From positions 892,689 to 956,688 of the forward strand of contig OZ037860.1 of NCBI GenBank assembly GCA_964035575.1: a stretch of 64,000 nt of DNA, in the 5' to 3' direction. The notes under the pieces are model-generated. The model worked only from the letters and a program-made list of their open reading frames with translations, did no database searches and was not told where the DNA came from. This document shows, in pieces, positions 29,711 through 40,650 of this stretch. This DNA is from Rhynchopus sp. YZ270_cl-10 (lineage: Eukaryota > Euglenozoa > Diplonemea > Diplonemida > Diplonemidae). How positions within the stretch are numbered: the stretch's first letter is position 1; the number at the start of each line of letters is the position of its first letter. The position numbers and the translations under genes are program-made.

Positions 29711-30067
29711 CTATTTGCACCGGCTCCTTGCAGGGAGGAAGGGGATGCTGTTGAGCTTGAGGGCGAACATGAGGTGCTGCTCGGAGATGGTTCGGTTCCC
29801 CATCGCGTGGGCGAGCATTTTGCTACGGAGGGCAATGGTCTTCACGAAGGCGACGACCTTTTCGCGCAGCATATTCAGGGCGACACTGCTTACTGGGACG
29901 GTCACACCGGCATGCCTGCACGTACGCAACAGTCCGGACCGTGTTATCTGCGACAACACACGCAGAGGCCGCATCCTTTTCTGACACCGACCAATGACCC
30001 CAGCCTTCGCAGCCCCCTTCCCAAAACCCCTTCCCTTAGGGCCCTTCGAAGAACCCTTCCCGCCCAT
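29711..30067 (-). CDS. Divergent histone H4-like protein (118 aa)
   Basis: From ATG 30065-30067 the protein begins MGGKGSSKGPKGRGFGKGAA, a Gly/Lys tail like H4, then RMRPLRVL, ITRSGLLRTCRHAGVTVPVS, a long helix REKVVAFVKTIALRSKMLAHA and RTISEQHLMFALK, which line up with H4 helices 1-3 (ITKPAIRRLARRGGVKRIS, TEHAKRKTVTAMDVVYALK). It lacks the H4 ending LYGFGG and has an extra tail SIPFLPARSRCK. In-frame upstream ATGs at 30088 (MSAQGFKMGG) and 30109 are possible starts. It may be an H4 variant or another histone-fold protein; a canonical H4 is not in the window. Confidence 0.65.
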   Translation of the reverse strand: MGGKGSSKGPKGRGFGKGAAKAGVIGRCQKRMRPLRVLSQITRSGLLRTCRHAGVTVPVSSVALNMLREKVVAFVKTIALRSKMLAHAMGNRTISEQHLMFALKLNSIPFLPARSRCK

Positions 30068-30088
30068 CTTAAATCCCTGAGCGCTCAT

Positions 30089-30108
30089 TGTGCAATCGTG
30101 ATTGCACA
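30089..30108. repeat. 20-bp palindrome at the start of the H4-like gene
   Basis: TGTGCAATC-GT-GATTGCACA: two 9-bp arms around 2 nt, touching the upstream candidate ATG at 30088. It could be a protein-binding dyad or an RNA hairpin in the leader. Confidence 0.6.
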
Positions 30109-30957
30109 CCTTGTGTATAATGGCTGAATGGAATAAAGGATGTGAGAAAGAGAGAGACAGAAGTTTCGTGCAAAGTGCAACTTTGCAAAGTAGCGTGAAG
30201 GATTGAGAGGAATTGTGGGGGGGGAAATGTGGTCTTTTTTTTTTTTTTTTTGCACGCTACAGTTTGTCCAAAAACGTATTTTTGATGAATATCCAAATGT
30301 ACTTTTTCAAAAAAAGAAGAGAAGAAAAAAAAGAAGACGTTATTGGTGTGATCACCAAACGGATTCTCCGTGGTTTTCCCCGAAGGTGCTCCGCAAATAT
30401 TAATATAGCCCGAAACAGTTCTCCGTGGTTCCCTCGTGGGTTGTCCGTGGGTTCTCCGTATCCCCTGAATCACACCAGTTATGTCATATACTTTTCTTAT
30501 CGAGAAATAAGAAAAGAAATGTCCTTCATGCATTGAGTACTTGGGCTGTTCAAAAAAGAAGAAGAAGAAGAAGAAGAAGAAAAAAAAAAAGTCGAGTCCT
30601 CTCTTTTTTTGTGCTGTTTTTTTTTGTATTGTTCTCTTGTTTTTGTTTTGTTTTAATTGTTGGAATTAGAGTAGCTTCTTGACATAGTGGACCACTCCAC
30701 TTTCCTTTTTTTCTTCTTCTTCTCAAAAAAAACTCTGCTCTTTTTTCTCCCCCAATCGATTATCACCAACCCAAAAAAAAGAAGAAAAAAAAATAAAAGC
30801 AAGACATTTGGACATACTGAAATTATTGAAATGACGCCAACTTTCATGCCCTAAAACAAAAAACCAAAAACAGAGAGGGAGGATGGGGAGGGACAATGAT
30901 AAACACAGAATTTCTCTCGGAACGTGCAAAACAAAACATAAAGCTTTTTTTTTTTTT

Positions 30958-30986
30958 GCGTACAAACGCCGCTAGGACGTGGACAC
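30958..30986 (-). repeat. Type C hairpin, short copy
   Basis: GUGUCCACGUC faces GGCGUUUGUAC over a CUAGC loop. Confidence 0.4.
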
Positions 30987-31240
30987 AAAAAGCACACAAA
31001 GGGGAGTCCCTCCACCCCAAATACACAACTGTTTTTTTTTTTTTCTCAAATGACAGACACATTTTGTCTGTCGACAAATAAAACAAAACGAAAACTCGAA
31101 AGATTGACACATACCACATGGCATACATCTGCAAAAGAAAGAAAGAACGAATCGTGGGTGGGAGGAAGGGGGGGATGCACACATACGCTCTCTAAAAAAA
31201 AACACACATTTTCTGGCATAACAAAAAAAAGAAGGCTAAT

Positions 31241-31265
31241 AAGATGGATGTGCCTCTCGTGCACA
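31241..31265 (-). repeat. Type B hairpin
   Basis: UGUGC-ACGAGAG-GCACA with perfect inner stem and consensus loop. The 5' outer arm is cut short. Confidence 0.55.
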
Positions 31266-32141
31266 AAAAGCAAATGGTATACTATCACCACCGAATATTC
31301 AATTGCAAATCTCCATTTTTTGGAGCGAGACACTGTAATGAGTAACTTCTGACCTCTCTGATTTTGGTAAGACAAAGGGGAAGGCTCGGGGGGGCTTTTT
31401 ATTTTGAAATTTTTTGACATAATCCGCTCTTTTAAGTTGAAAGTTTAAACACTTCACCGGACACTCAACGCGAAAGCAGACACATTCCTTTTTTGTTCCA
31501 GCAAAAATAGAAACTTAACACTCATCACACGATAAAACCCATGGGAGAGGTTGTGGTGAAACGCATACACCTCGACCTATTTAGTGAGGAGCGGCTCTGC
31601 AGCGCGGTTCGTCCCCCAGAACCGCAAAGTGTGTTCAAAATGCATTATTTCTATTTCCTCCTTCATTTCATGAGGTGACAAAAAAAAACCTTTCCTCCAA
31701 CGGACTATGCTTTTCACCCAGCACGAACGGCCCTTTCCCATGAGGGAAAACCCCCTTTTCTCTTTTAAAACCACGGTCAGTACTACAAAAATAAATGAAC
31801 CGTGTACTCTTTGTTCTGGCTGTTCTCTGTTCTGTTCGAGAGACCTTGAAAAGCGTTGATACAGGCATAGAACAGGATCGCGTATCAAGCGAAAGGGGAT
31901 AGGGCGGCAGCAACAGTCTGACCCTTTGTAAAGAGTATGGACTGGCCTTTTGTTAATGATAAGTTGATGTTGAAGATAGGGGTATTTAAAGAGGGGGGGA
32001 AATAAAAGTTCGTGCAGCTGCACACATTCGTGGTACAGTCCCCACATCGGGGGTTACACATGATTTTCGAAACACCATTTTTCTTTTTCCCCTTTTCTCG
32101 TTGAACGCAGCCAAAAGAACCCTGTATAAAAAGGTGAATTG

Positions 32142-32177
32142 ATAGCGAAAAAAAACGCCTCTGGGACGCAGGTATTG
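32142..32177 (-). repeat. Type C hairpin
   Basis: ACCUGCGUC-CCAGA-GGCGU core; an A run replaces the usual UUUGCAC arm. Confidence 0.4.
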
Positions 32178-32261
32178 TATAGTACGTGGATATTACACAA
32201 CTGGCAACACAACCGAAGACTACACGAATCCAACGATTTATCAAAAAAAAATAATAATAAT

Positions 32262-32290
32262 AATGAATGTGCCACTCATGGAAGTATCTA
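32262..32290 (-). repeat. Type B hairpin, diverged
   Basis: TGAATGTGCC is kept on one side; the other arm has drifted to ATGGAAGTATCT. Confidence 0.3.
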
Positions 32291-32367
32291 AGAGAGGAAA
32301 AAAAAAATGCAACGATTAAAAAGTGTTCCTAGAATCGAGAAAAAAAGGAGAGAAAAAAAGGGGTTAT

Positions 32368-32402
32368 AAGATGACCCTAAGCCTCTCGTGCTTAGTCATC
32401 TT
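32368..32402 (-). repeat. Type A hairpin, fully paired copy
   Basis: AAGAUGAC pairs with GUCAUCUU without mismatch, then CUAAGC with GCUUAG; loop ACGAGAG. The best copy by pairing. Confidence 0.65.
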
Positions 32403-32518
32403 TGATCACAAAAAAAAAGGGAGATGATTCTTGCTGAGAGAAGAAATTGTGCAAGATAATCATCAAAAAACAAAAGTGAAGTGGATCGTGCAAAGGCCTC
32501 TACCATGCAAAACTTGTC

Positions 32519-32547
32519 GGATGAATGTGCCTTTCGTGCACATATCT
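32519..32547 (-). repeat. Type B hairpin
   Basis: AUGUGC-ACGAAAG-GCACAU with one loop change; outer AGAU/AUCC partly paired. Confidence 0.55.
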
Positions 32548-32597
32548 AAAAGGTTTTGGAAACGAGACCAAGCCTCACATTAGTTAAACAATCTTGA

Positions 32598-32633
32598 AAG
32601 ATGAATGTACCTCTGTTGTGGGTTACATATCTT
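32598..32633 (-). repeat. Type B hairpin with a changed stem
   Basis: Here AUGUA pairs with UACAU in place of AUGUGC/GCACAU, a two-sided change. The AAGAU/AUCUU outer stem is kept and the loop is enlarged. Confidence 0.55.
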
Positions 32634-33086
32634 TTCCACAATCGAAACAAAGATTTTATGTTGGCATAGACAAGAAGCAGACGTACAACTTCGAGCCATC
32701 GAAACAAAAGCAAAAATCAAAAAAAAAGGGCACCTATAGTTTGAGTCTAACTGGTCTACAGATACATCGTGACATTTTGTTAAAGGAGGATGGGGTTGGG
32801 GGGGATTTGTGGTGACTGCAAAGACACCAATATCTTCACAGTTTGTCAGGTCCAAGTGGGTGAGCAACTTTGAGCAAAAAAAGCGGGTGTGCAATTTGGA
32901 CAAACTGTGTTTTGAAAACACCAGAAAAACTCTAACGGGGGTTGGGGCAGCATGATGGGCCTGACTATGGACCTCCCAACCTAGGACTCACACACTCCCT
33001 CACATACACCTTCTCGCTTCTTGTAGCGCCTGCCTGAAGACAAGAGGGGTTGAATGCAACCATAGCTCTAATAAAGAAAAGTTTGT

Positions 33087-33122
33087 AAGATGATCCTAAG
33101 CCTCTCGTTGCTTAGTCACCTT
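33087..33122 (-). repeat. Type A hairpin, loop one base longer
   Basis: AAGGUGA/UCAUCUU and CUAAGC/GCUUAG stems are intact; the loop is AACGAGAG. Confidence 0.6.
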
Positions 33123-33416
33123 GATCACATTCGTTATCGCGGAGCAACAGCTGCGCTGCTTTCCACAAGCTTGTTGTCATTGTAATAAAGGGAATACTCG
33201 AGAATAGATGAAAGTGCAAAGCACTTTGTCACGAAAGCCCTAAACGCATCGGCCCCTCTGCAATACTCTGTTGGTCTAGCGTGCGTCACGTCGCGCTGTG
33301 GACGCATCATGACAAAAATAATAATAATCAAAACAAATTCACTTCTTTAGCAACAAAGTACGCATTAAAGGGTGTACTATGTACCTCCTTTTAAAAAAAA
33401 TCAATTTTTTTTGTAA

Positions 33417-33448
33417 AATGACTAAACCTCTCTGCGCTTAGTCACCTT
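33417..33448 (-). repeat. Type A hairpin, diverged
   Basis: AAGGTGACTAAGCGCAGAGAGG is followed by TTTAGTCATTT, so the pairing GACTAA/TTAGTC is kept with different bases next to the loop. Confidence 0.45.
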
Positions 33449-33462
33449 CAAAAAAGATAAAA

Positions 33463-33496
33463 TATGAACAGGCCTCACGGGACAACGCACATCTTT
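33463..33496 (-). repeat. Type B hairpin, diverged
   Basis: AAGATGTG end and GTGAGGCC loop side remain; the opposite arm is weak. Confidence 0.3.
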
Positions 33497-34071
33497 TCTC
33501 CACACCTCGTTTTGCCTGGGTTAAAAAAAAACACAAAAAACAAAAAAAAATAACGTGTCAGACTTCATCTACTCCTAACTTCATCAAAAAAAAATTGAAG
33601 CAAGGGGCGAAGAAGACACAAAAAAAAAAAGAAAAAAATCAGTGTGCAGGGAGAGATGGGTGAGTGTCTCTCAGAGACGACCCAAAAAGAGTAGTTGAAA
33701 CGTGCTAAAATGCGCATCTCAGTCAGAACAAAAAAAAAAAAAAATGTCAGCAAAGGGAGAGAAAAAAAGTGCGATAACCAAACTGAACTGAATTCACAAC
33801 ACACCAGAAGAAAAAAACAATATACGACCACCCCCCCATCACCCATCCGTACGGCACTCATGGAAGGTTCCCCTCTTTTCCACATGCCTCCATACAATGC
33901 ATTCAAGGGGAAAAAAAAGGGGGTATTTTTTTAACACAGAACCCCTAGGTCATTTTGTGGGAGAGGGGATGGCTGTGTTTGGCTCTTGGCCGAAGTTAGG
34001 GATTGAATTGTAACTTTTTTTTGATGAACAAAGTCAAAAAAAAAAAGGGGGGGTGGAAAAGAGAGAAAAAG

Positions 34072-34100
34072 ACATGAATGCACCTCTAGTACACACATCT
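34072..34100 (-). repeat. Type B hairpin
   Basis: GAUGUGUGU-ACUAGAG-GUGCAUUCAU; one loop base changed, outer GAUG/CAU pairing kept. Confidence 0.45.
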
Positions 34101-34524
34101 AAAAAAAGGCACTGCAAAAAAAAGTGTCTGGGAAAACAGACAGGTCAAATGGGGTGTCAGGTCTAGCCACGAGTCACACAACACATAACACACGTAGTTT
34201 CAAAATATATGGCTAAATGGGAGGGAAGGGAAATCATCCCTGGGGGGAAAATGTTATGAGGTTATAACGAATAGCGCCGAAGTCAATGGGGGTACTTTTA
34301 AAGAAAGTAAAAAATGTAAAATTTGTCAAGACGATGTACTTCTGATTGGTCTTCAAAAAAAGTTACAATTGGGAAAATTACAAAAAAAATAATTTTTTAT
34401 TTGCCAAGGTAACTTTAAAACTCTTTGTCATCAAGAAAAAAGAAAACACAGAACACATCACACCCTTGAGAATCTGGATAACAAAGCAGTCCACATTTAA
34501 AAAAAAATCCCCCAAAAAAAAAAA

Positions 34525-34562
34525 GTTGATACTGCAAAACGCCTCTAGGACGTAGGCAACTG
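34525..34562 (-). repeat. Type C hairpin
   Basis: UACGUC-CUAGA-GGCGUUUUGCA; its left end is also one arm of the inverted repeat 34552-34614. Confidence 0.5.
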
Positions 34563-34614
34563 ACACTCCACGGGTTATCGAACCCCTGGAATGTTGCATT
34601 TGGGAGTTGCCTAC
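34552..34614. repeat. Nested inverted repeat (10-bp outer arms)
   Basis: GTAGGCAACT at 34552-34561 faces AGTTGCCTAC at 34605-34614. Inside, CTCCACGGGTT faces AACCCCTGGA around ATCG. The GGTTCGATAACC core looks like a tRNA T-arm, but no acceptor, D or anticodon arm fits. Confidence 0.6.
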
Positions 34615-35280
34615 AAGGAAACTGCAAGCAGACACATAGTCATTTCAATTTAAAAAAAAACATGAGATGTCTGTCATATGCACCGCTGTGCACACAACAC
34701 ACACACCAAACAGTTCATAAGCTTACCCTATGTACGACCGACGTTGAGGTCTGGAAAGAGTTTAGTGGCGAAGAAATGGTGTCATCTCAGGCCTCGTCCT
34801 AACGAGGGGGGGTAGGCAGGCCAACTTTGGTGTGGACCCACCTTAGTGGATAACCAGGGTCTGTACTCAACGTTGGTCGAAGCCTTTTTGATAAACTGAT
34901 AAATTTCTGTTTTATATTTAGACAACGTGTAGTCACCTCGCTTTTTTTTTTATTTCGTGTGATCTCCACGCAGCCGTCACCTTCCGATCTCGCGTTTCGT
35001 GGATGCCGCTTTCTTTTTGCACAACTGAAGGAATAAACGTTCGTCATTTCGTTAAATTATTATTATTTGAAATAGACCGCACCGCGGATCTTGTCTGCCA
35101 TTGCTCTTTTCTAACTACCGCTTAATCTAAAGATCACAGAAGAAGGGCAAATGCTTTCTCACACAGAAGAACGTCTTGGTAGTTGGCGGGTATTGCTGTG
35201 TACCTAATGTTCTTCACTCACTACATCCCTGCAAAGTGTGAGGGGGGGCGGACAAAAAAAAAAAAAAAAACACAAGAGAA

Positions 35281-35328
35281 GTTGAAAGTGCAAACGCCCC
35301 ACCGTACATCGGCAGACGCAGACACTGG
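35281..35328 (-). repeat. Type C hairpin with long loop
   Basis: CCAGUGUCUGCGUC faces GGGCGUUUGCACUUUCAAC; the loop can form its own short GCCG/CGGU stem. Confidence 0.45.
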
Positions 35329-35352
35329 GAAAAAAAAGGGAAAAAATTGGTT

Positions 35353-35384
35353 GAGATGAACGTAAGCCTCTTGTACTGTCACCT
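35353..35384 (-). repeat. Type A hairpin, diverged
   Basis: GGUGACA...ACAAGAGGCUUACGUUCAUCUC; one inner arm has lost the CUAAG half. Confidence 0.35.
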
Positions 35385-36225
35385 AAAATAAAATAGGAAG
35401 CTTTTGTATGAGGACCCCCGTATTAAAAATGATTTCGACCAGTTGGAATGGTCTGCCTTTGCTAGAGAGCAAATTATGGAACTGTGTATTTTATTTCTTC
35501 TTGGGTCAACGTCTGTTCGCCGCTTCAGGACAAAAAAAAAAAAAAATGAAGATGAGCAACAGGTCTTACTTAAGTCTGCTGTTTTCATTTAACCCCCTGA
35601 AGCCGTGTTTTGCCACAAATCGAAACAGACCACATTTTCGCTACGTTCAAAATAAACTTGAGAGAGGAAAAGGTGAATTTAAAATGTTTACTGAAAACGT
35701 CTTTTGATGACGTAGACTCTGGCGAAAAAAAAAGAGGGCAATTGATGCAATTCTTTAAAGAGAAAAGAATGTATGAACTCAAGCTTCTCTGTGCATAGTT
35801 TCCCCTCATGAAAATCAGTAAAACCCCTTTTTTTTGGAATGCTGCCAAAATAACTAGGTTTTCTGGCACACGGTTTTGCTACGCTTTGCCGAAACACCTC
35901 CCTCCCTCTCCCACTCTCCCGCTCGCTATCCCTCCCCGAGACAACACACATTCCACCCCCATCCCACAGCTGCACACAAAAAAAAAACAAAAAAAAAAAA
36001 TTGCTCCTCACCTTAACATAACTGATGACAAATCCAGACACTCGAAAAACAACAAACAAAAGCAAACATAGGCAAGAATTGAAGGCCTCATATTAGGTCA
36101 CCACGCAAGACAACCCCCCGCACATCCGATCCTCAGAGAGTTCCCACCTCTCTCTCCCTCTCTCCCTTACTGGACAGTCTCATCCAAAGGAGTAAGCAAT
36201 GCAATCTCGAAACTCCTCTTTGTGC

Positions 36226-39200
36226 TTAAGAGCCCGATTGAATTGCCCCAACGTTGGGTGGAGGAGGCGAAGGAGGGGACCATGCATCTGACCCGCTGTC
36301 GTCATCTGGCGATTGGATGCTGTCAGAACTGCAGGCATGCCCATTTGCACGGGGGTATGTTGGGATGGCTTGCGCAGCTGTCTTCGGCTCGTCTACCTCA
36401 GCGAACCCTACATGCTTCCCTGCACCTGGTGGTCCTTGCATGCCGGGTGCCATGATCCCTGGGGGACGCATGGCACCAAACATAGGCTGCCCGCTGTTCA
36501 TGTCCATGACTATCCCTGGTAGCGTGTCTTCGCTGTGTGGGTCCGATGGGATGTAGGGTTCGGTGCCGGAGGGGAAGGGGAGTTCGAGCTGGCTTTCGTA
36601 TTCGCTGGACTCTGCGCCGTTGTCGGAGATGGCGGCGGCAGCGCCACGAAGGATGCCTGGGGGGATGAAGTGCGGTGCACGCTTTGGAGAGCCTGCAGAC
36701 CCGGCATGAGCAGGGACCGATGCAGATGCAGATGCAGATGCAGGTGGAGAGGTGGATGGGAGGCGCGCGCCCTTCGGCACGCCTTTGTCACGCTGGTCAG
36801 ACCCAATCGATTCGTTGCGCACACGAAGCGCGCAAGGTGAGTCCTCCCCCAAGCGGAACACCACCTCTTCAGCCGCAGGCCGTGCATGCCGGTTCGTCTG
36901 CAACGTCTGCCTTACCAAATCCACCACAAGGTCAGAATACCCACGCGCCGCAATACCCCTAGTTATCTCAGGGTAAAAGTCCCTCCGCCCAACATGCACA
37001 CACATAACCCTGCAGTTGCGTGCACGACGCATGCACATAGCATAAATAATGCACCCAAGCGACCAGATATCAACCTTCGTATCATAAGGCCCATCAAAAG
37101 CCTCGGGAGCCATGAACGCCATGGTCCCCGCATGAGTGTGCATGTACGTCTTGTCCACCATCCTTGACAGACCAAAGTCCGCAAGAACAACACGTTGTCT
37201 GTCCTGTGTAACCAAAATGTTCTCCGGCTTCAGATCCCTGTGTACAACTGGTGGCGACTGTGTGTGGAGGTGGTACAGAATCTCGCCAATTTGCTGTGCG
37301 AACGAAACGACCAAGTCCTCGGGGATCACTGGGGCTGGGAACTGCGCAATGTACGTAGCAAGGTCACCCTGTGAAGAGAAAAAACAATGTGGAAAATGTA
37401 ATAAAAAGCAACCCAACAAAACGCACAAAACTCAGACACATAAATAGAAGTATGTGGACGCAGGCACCGGGATGCTGCACAGACACACACAGAGAGCAAG
37501 AATCCCCTTAACCCCACATTGTTTCCTCACCTATACACCCCTCACACCCCCTCCGTTCTACCCCACATACCTGCTCATAGAAGGGCATGACGAAGTAGAC
37601 CGCACCTTCCTTTGCGAAGGAATCTAATATCCTGACGAGACCGGGGTGCTTTGGGAGGTTGGTGAGGATGCTTACTTCACGGCGCGCGATGCGGAGTTCA
37701 CGTTCGCAGCGGCAGATGATCTTCTTGAGGGAGACAAGCTCGTCGTCTGCCTTGCGGCGCACGAGGTAGACGTTCCCGAAGCCGCCCTTGCCAAGCTGAC
37801 GTATGATCTCATAGCCGTGCTCTTCTTCTGCAGTGGTGCGGTGTGTCTCCACACCCGTGCTCCCGCTCCCCTGCGTGATGCCCCCATCAATGGAATGGTA
37901 CACATCCACAGACCGCCTCTTACGCAGCAGTGCCTCCTTCTCGCTGTTCTTCCGCATCTCCTCGCCCCTCGCCTTCTTGTCATGGAAGTGCCGCTTAATC
38001 GCCACCACAAAGATGATAATGCAAGTAATCCCCATTGTCGCCCCCGCAATAGGCAACATCCAGTTCATCTCGCCCTCCCCAGAGTCGTCTTCCGAGGAGA
38101 TGTCCAAAGCAATGAGCCCCTCCTGGCTTGCGTACAGCAGAGTCTGCCCGTATGTGTCAATGTCAAACTCTTCCCAGGGAATGACAAGCCAAGGAAGCGG
38201 CAGCAGCACCCTCTCCTCCTCGAGTGCAGAGAGCATGCCTGTCACGTCGTATTCGGTGCCATCGCCGGGCATCCACTCTGGACGTTCGAAGTCCTCCGGG
38301 GGGAAGGGCGGGTAAGGGCCGGGGAAGAGCTTCTTTGCAAGGGCGGCAAGGATGTCCTCCCACGAGCCGAAGGGGACTGTGAGGTTGCCGATGTCGACAC
38401 TCATGTTCCAGAGGAGTGAGCCGTTCGTGGCGGAGACAGCCATGAGGAAGGGTTCCGTGTAGCGGAAGGGCAGGTCGTCCAGCGTGCTGTTGCCCACCGG
38501 CCAGGTGCAGTTCGGGAACTGCTCGCTGTATGGCCAAGTGCAGTTGGGCCAGGTGCCGTTGATGAAGTAGACCCCAGATACATAAAGCACATCGTCAAAA
38601 AGCTTCGCCTCAGACAGCACCGCATCCTCCGGTCCAGCAAAGCGCCACATAACAGGAAAGTCGCTGTCCTGAATGGCCCGGGTGTTCACAGCCATGATGT
38701 CGCAGTTGATCCACCACATCGGCGGCGCGCCGTCCACAATCGGCGTATAGCACGTCGTGAAGTAGAGGTGGTGGTCGACCCCGTTCGGCGCCGTGCGCAC
38801 AGCGGGCTCCTTGATCACGCCGTTCACAGCAATGTTGCGTCCCCAGCGCTGTGTCCCACCCTCAATCGCAGATATCGTGCCTAGCGCGTCGCCGAAGGGG
38901 ACACCTTCGGAGAACGTCGCCATCGAAAGGTACGTGATGCCTTTGTGCGCAATCACACGCGCCATCCACGGGGACTCGGGGCATTCGTACAGCCACTCTT
39001 TGTCACCGGTGGTAGTGTTCAATGCGTAGATGTAGTAGTTCCCAGAGTCCTTCCCTGTTTTGAAGACAAGGTCGTCCACGGTGACAGGCGCAGTCAGGTC
39101 GCCCACAATCTCGGGGCCCAAGAACTTCTGCCAGTTGAGGCTGTGGTCGCTGAGCTCGCGCGAGACGAGGACTGGGGTTGTGGTTGGGTACTCCATGTAA

Positions 39201-39850
39201 AAGAACTTGCTCTCCCCGACAGTCACACGCGATGCAGACTCCGCGACGTCGAGCGAGAAGTTGTACGCAAGCGTGCCGTTCGTGAAGTACACCGTCAACG
39301 ACGGCCCCAACAGCGCATACGTCACCTGCATCAGAAGGTACTCCCCCTCCACAAGCAGCGGCGCACCCCAGTAGGGCCGCAACTGCGGGTCCTCCACCTC
39401 GTTGCGCCAGACGAGCTCACCACTGGTCACATTCCTCTTCTCACACCACGGATTGACAAGCTCCACATACGGCGATTGGGGAAGCGACTGCACATAGGAG
39501 GCTCCGTTCACATACATAAACTCTCCGTCTGTTGTTGGCTTGAGTGGCGGGAATGTTGTATTAGCGAAGTACACTGTACGTGGCGGTGCATGCAGTGCAG
39601 GTGGTGTAGGTGGTCGGGAAGCTATAGTCGGTCTTTGTCCAGCAAACCACTGACCAAAACAGTTTTTACAGCCGGGTTGAGATGAACACTGCGAACCAGG
39701 TGACCAGCACCCAAAGCATTCAGTCGCGGACGCACACATATAACAGCACACACCAGGCAGATCTACGGGCGACTTATCCTTCTTCTGCGTCACACCCATC
39801 CCCTCCCCCACCAACACCGCCACCACCATCATAACAGCACGCATCCTCAT
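36226..39850 (-). CDS. Receptor-like Ser/Thr protein kinase with PQQ-type ectodomain (1140 aa, two exons)
   Basis: Exon 1 39850-37571, exon 2 37368-36226; the 202-nt intron (GTATGT...CTTCACAG) interrupts the kinase after FYEQ and rejoins GDLATYIAQ in frame. Start MRMRAVMMVVAVLVG is a signal peptide. The ectodomain (about 20-590) has Cys-rich CFGCW..CKNCFGQW, then PQQ/beta-propeller-like strands such as IYALNTTTGDKEWLY, and many NxT/NxS sites. One helix lies at about 597-619. Kinase: GKGGFGNV (687-694), SLKK Lys near 709-710, HRDLKPEN (from 803), DFG (824-826), APE (847-849), all intact. The tail is Ser/Pro/Ala-rich with a GATGCA repeat at 36721-36744 coding Ser-Ala. The order resembles IRE1/PERK, but no RNase domain follows. 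Confidence 0.85.
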
Positions 39851-40394
39851 CGTCTTAGTACACAAACCGGATGGCTGTGTGTACCGGGGTCCGTTGTGGA
39901 GGGCACTCCCCCACACAACAAACCCCTATTCACAAGGGTTGTCCCGAAATTGTTTCGAATTTGTGTATTTCTTGTGTATCCTTTGTACTGTTTCCTTGAT
40001 ATATACTTTTTTTTCTCTCTGTTGTGAAGGATGTGTGGTGGATATTGGGTAAGAATGGAAAAGGGAAAAAAAAAGTATTTGGGGAGAAATCGTTTTCTGC
40101 TGAATGCCATTTGGGTCTTTTTTATTGATCTCATTTTACTCCTGATATTCCTGTTTAGAAATTGGTGTGCCATAATAAAATATTCTAGGATATTTTTCAA
40201 GATGGCTAACACAACAATCTATGCAAGGAAAAGAAGAGAACGTTACGACACCATTTTGACGTGGCAAATTATAAAGGGGTAGTAACAAAGGGATTTGCTT
40301 CAAATACTGTTTCAAATCAGATAATTTGAAATATAAAAAAAAGTCCGATCGTGACAGGTGTACCAATCAAAAAGAAGTAAAAAAAGAGAAAAAA

Positions 40395-40422
40395 GGATGA
40401 ATATGACTCTCGTACACATATC
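40395..40422 (-). repeat. Type B hairpin with a changed stem
   Basis: AUAUG pairs with CAUAU where other copies have AUGUGC/GCACAU; the loop contains ACGAGAG unchanged. Confidence 0.55.
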
Positions 40423-40450
40423 TAAAAAAAAGTAAAAAAAAAATGTTTAT

Positions 40451-40480
40451 AAGATGGTCCTAAGCCTCTCACTCCACCAT
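40451..40480 (-). repeat. Type A hairpin, right arm lost
   Basis: GAGAGGCTTAGGACCATCTT is consensus-like; the partner arm has become GTTATGGTGGAGT. Confidence 0.35.
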
Positions 40481-40616
40481 AACAAATGGTAGGTCTGTTG
40501 AGTGCTCAATACAAGCCTCTTCTTCTGGTACCCCCTCTTTTTTTGCAAACGTTTTATATTGGGACAAATAAGATGAACAGGAAGGGGTGGGCGGGCGGGA
40601 AAACACAAAAAAGTGT

Positions 40617-40650
40617 AGTTAAAAAGTGCAAAACGCCTCTACCGAGGTGG
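40617..40650 (-). repeat. Type C hairpin
   Basis: CACCUCGGUAGAGGCGUUUU then GCACUUUUU; forms CCUC/GAGG instead of the usual GCGUC/GGCGU. Confidence 0.4.

Larger units (their letters stand above)
30109..36225. other. 6.1-kb gene desert, AT-rich, carrying the densest set of hairpins
   Basis: Homopolymer runs of 8-12 nt occur throughout. No frame on either strand shows the codon composition of the neighbouring genes. Hairpins of types A, B and C lie at 30958, 31241, 32142, 32262, 32368, 32519, 32598, 33087, 33417, 33463, 34072, 34525, 35281 and 35353, with a partial type A near 36082-36102. Short AT-rich + strand frames at 35,404-35,806 are probably chance. Confidence 0.6.

Noticed and set aside
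31577-32047. 156-codon minus-strand frame in the gene desert
   Set aside because: AT-rich, no recognisable features, overlaps nothing conserved; likely chance.
34552-34614. tRNA-like T-arm (GGTTCGATAACC)
   Set aside because: No D arm, anticodon arm or 7-bp acceptor stem can be drawn; the stem is part of a nested inverted repeat.
35404-35806. AT-rich + strand frames that read partly like protein
   Set aside because: No motif, composition like the spacer, frames change at A runs.
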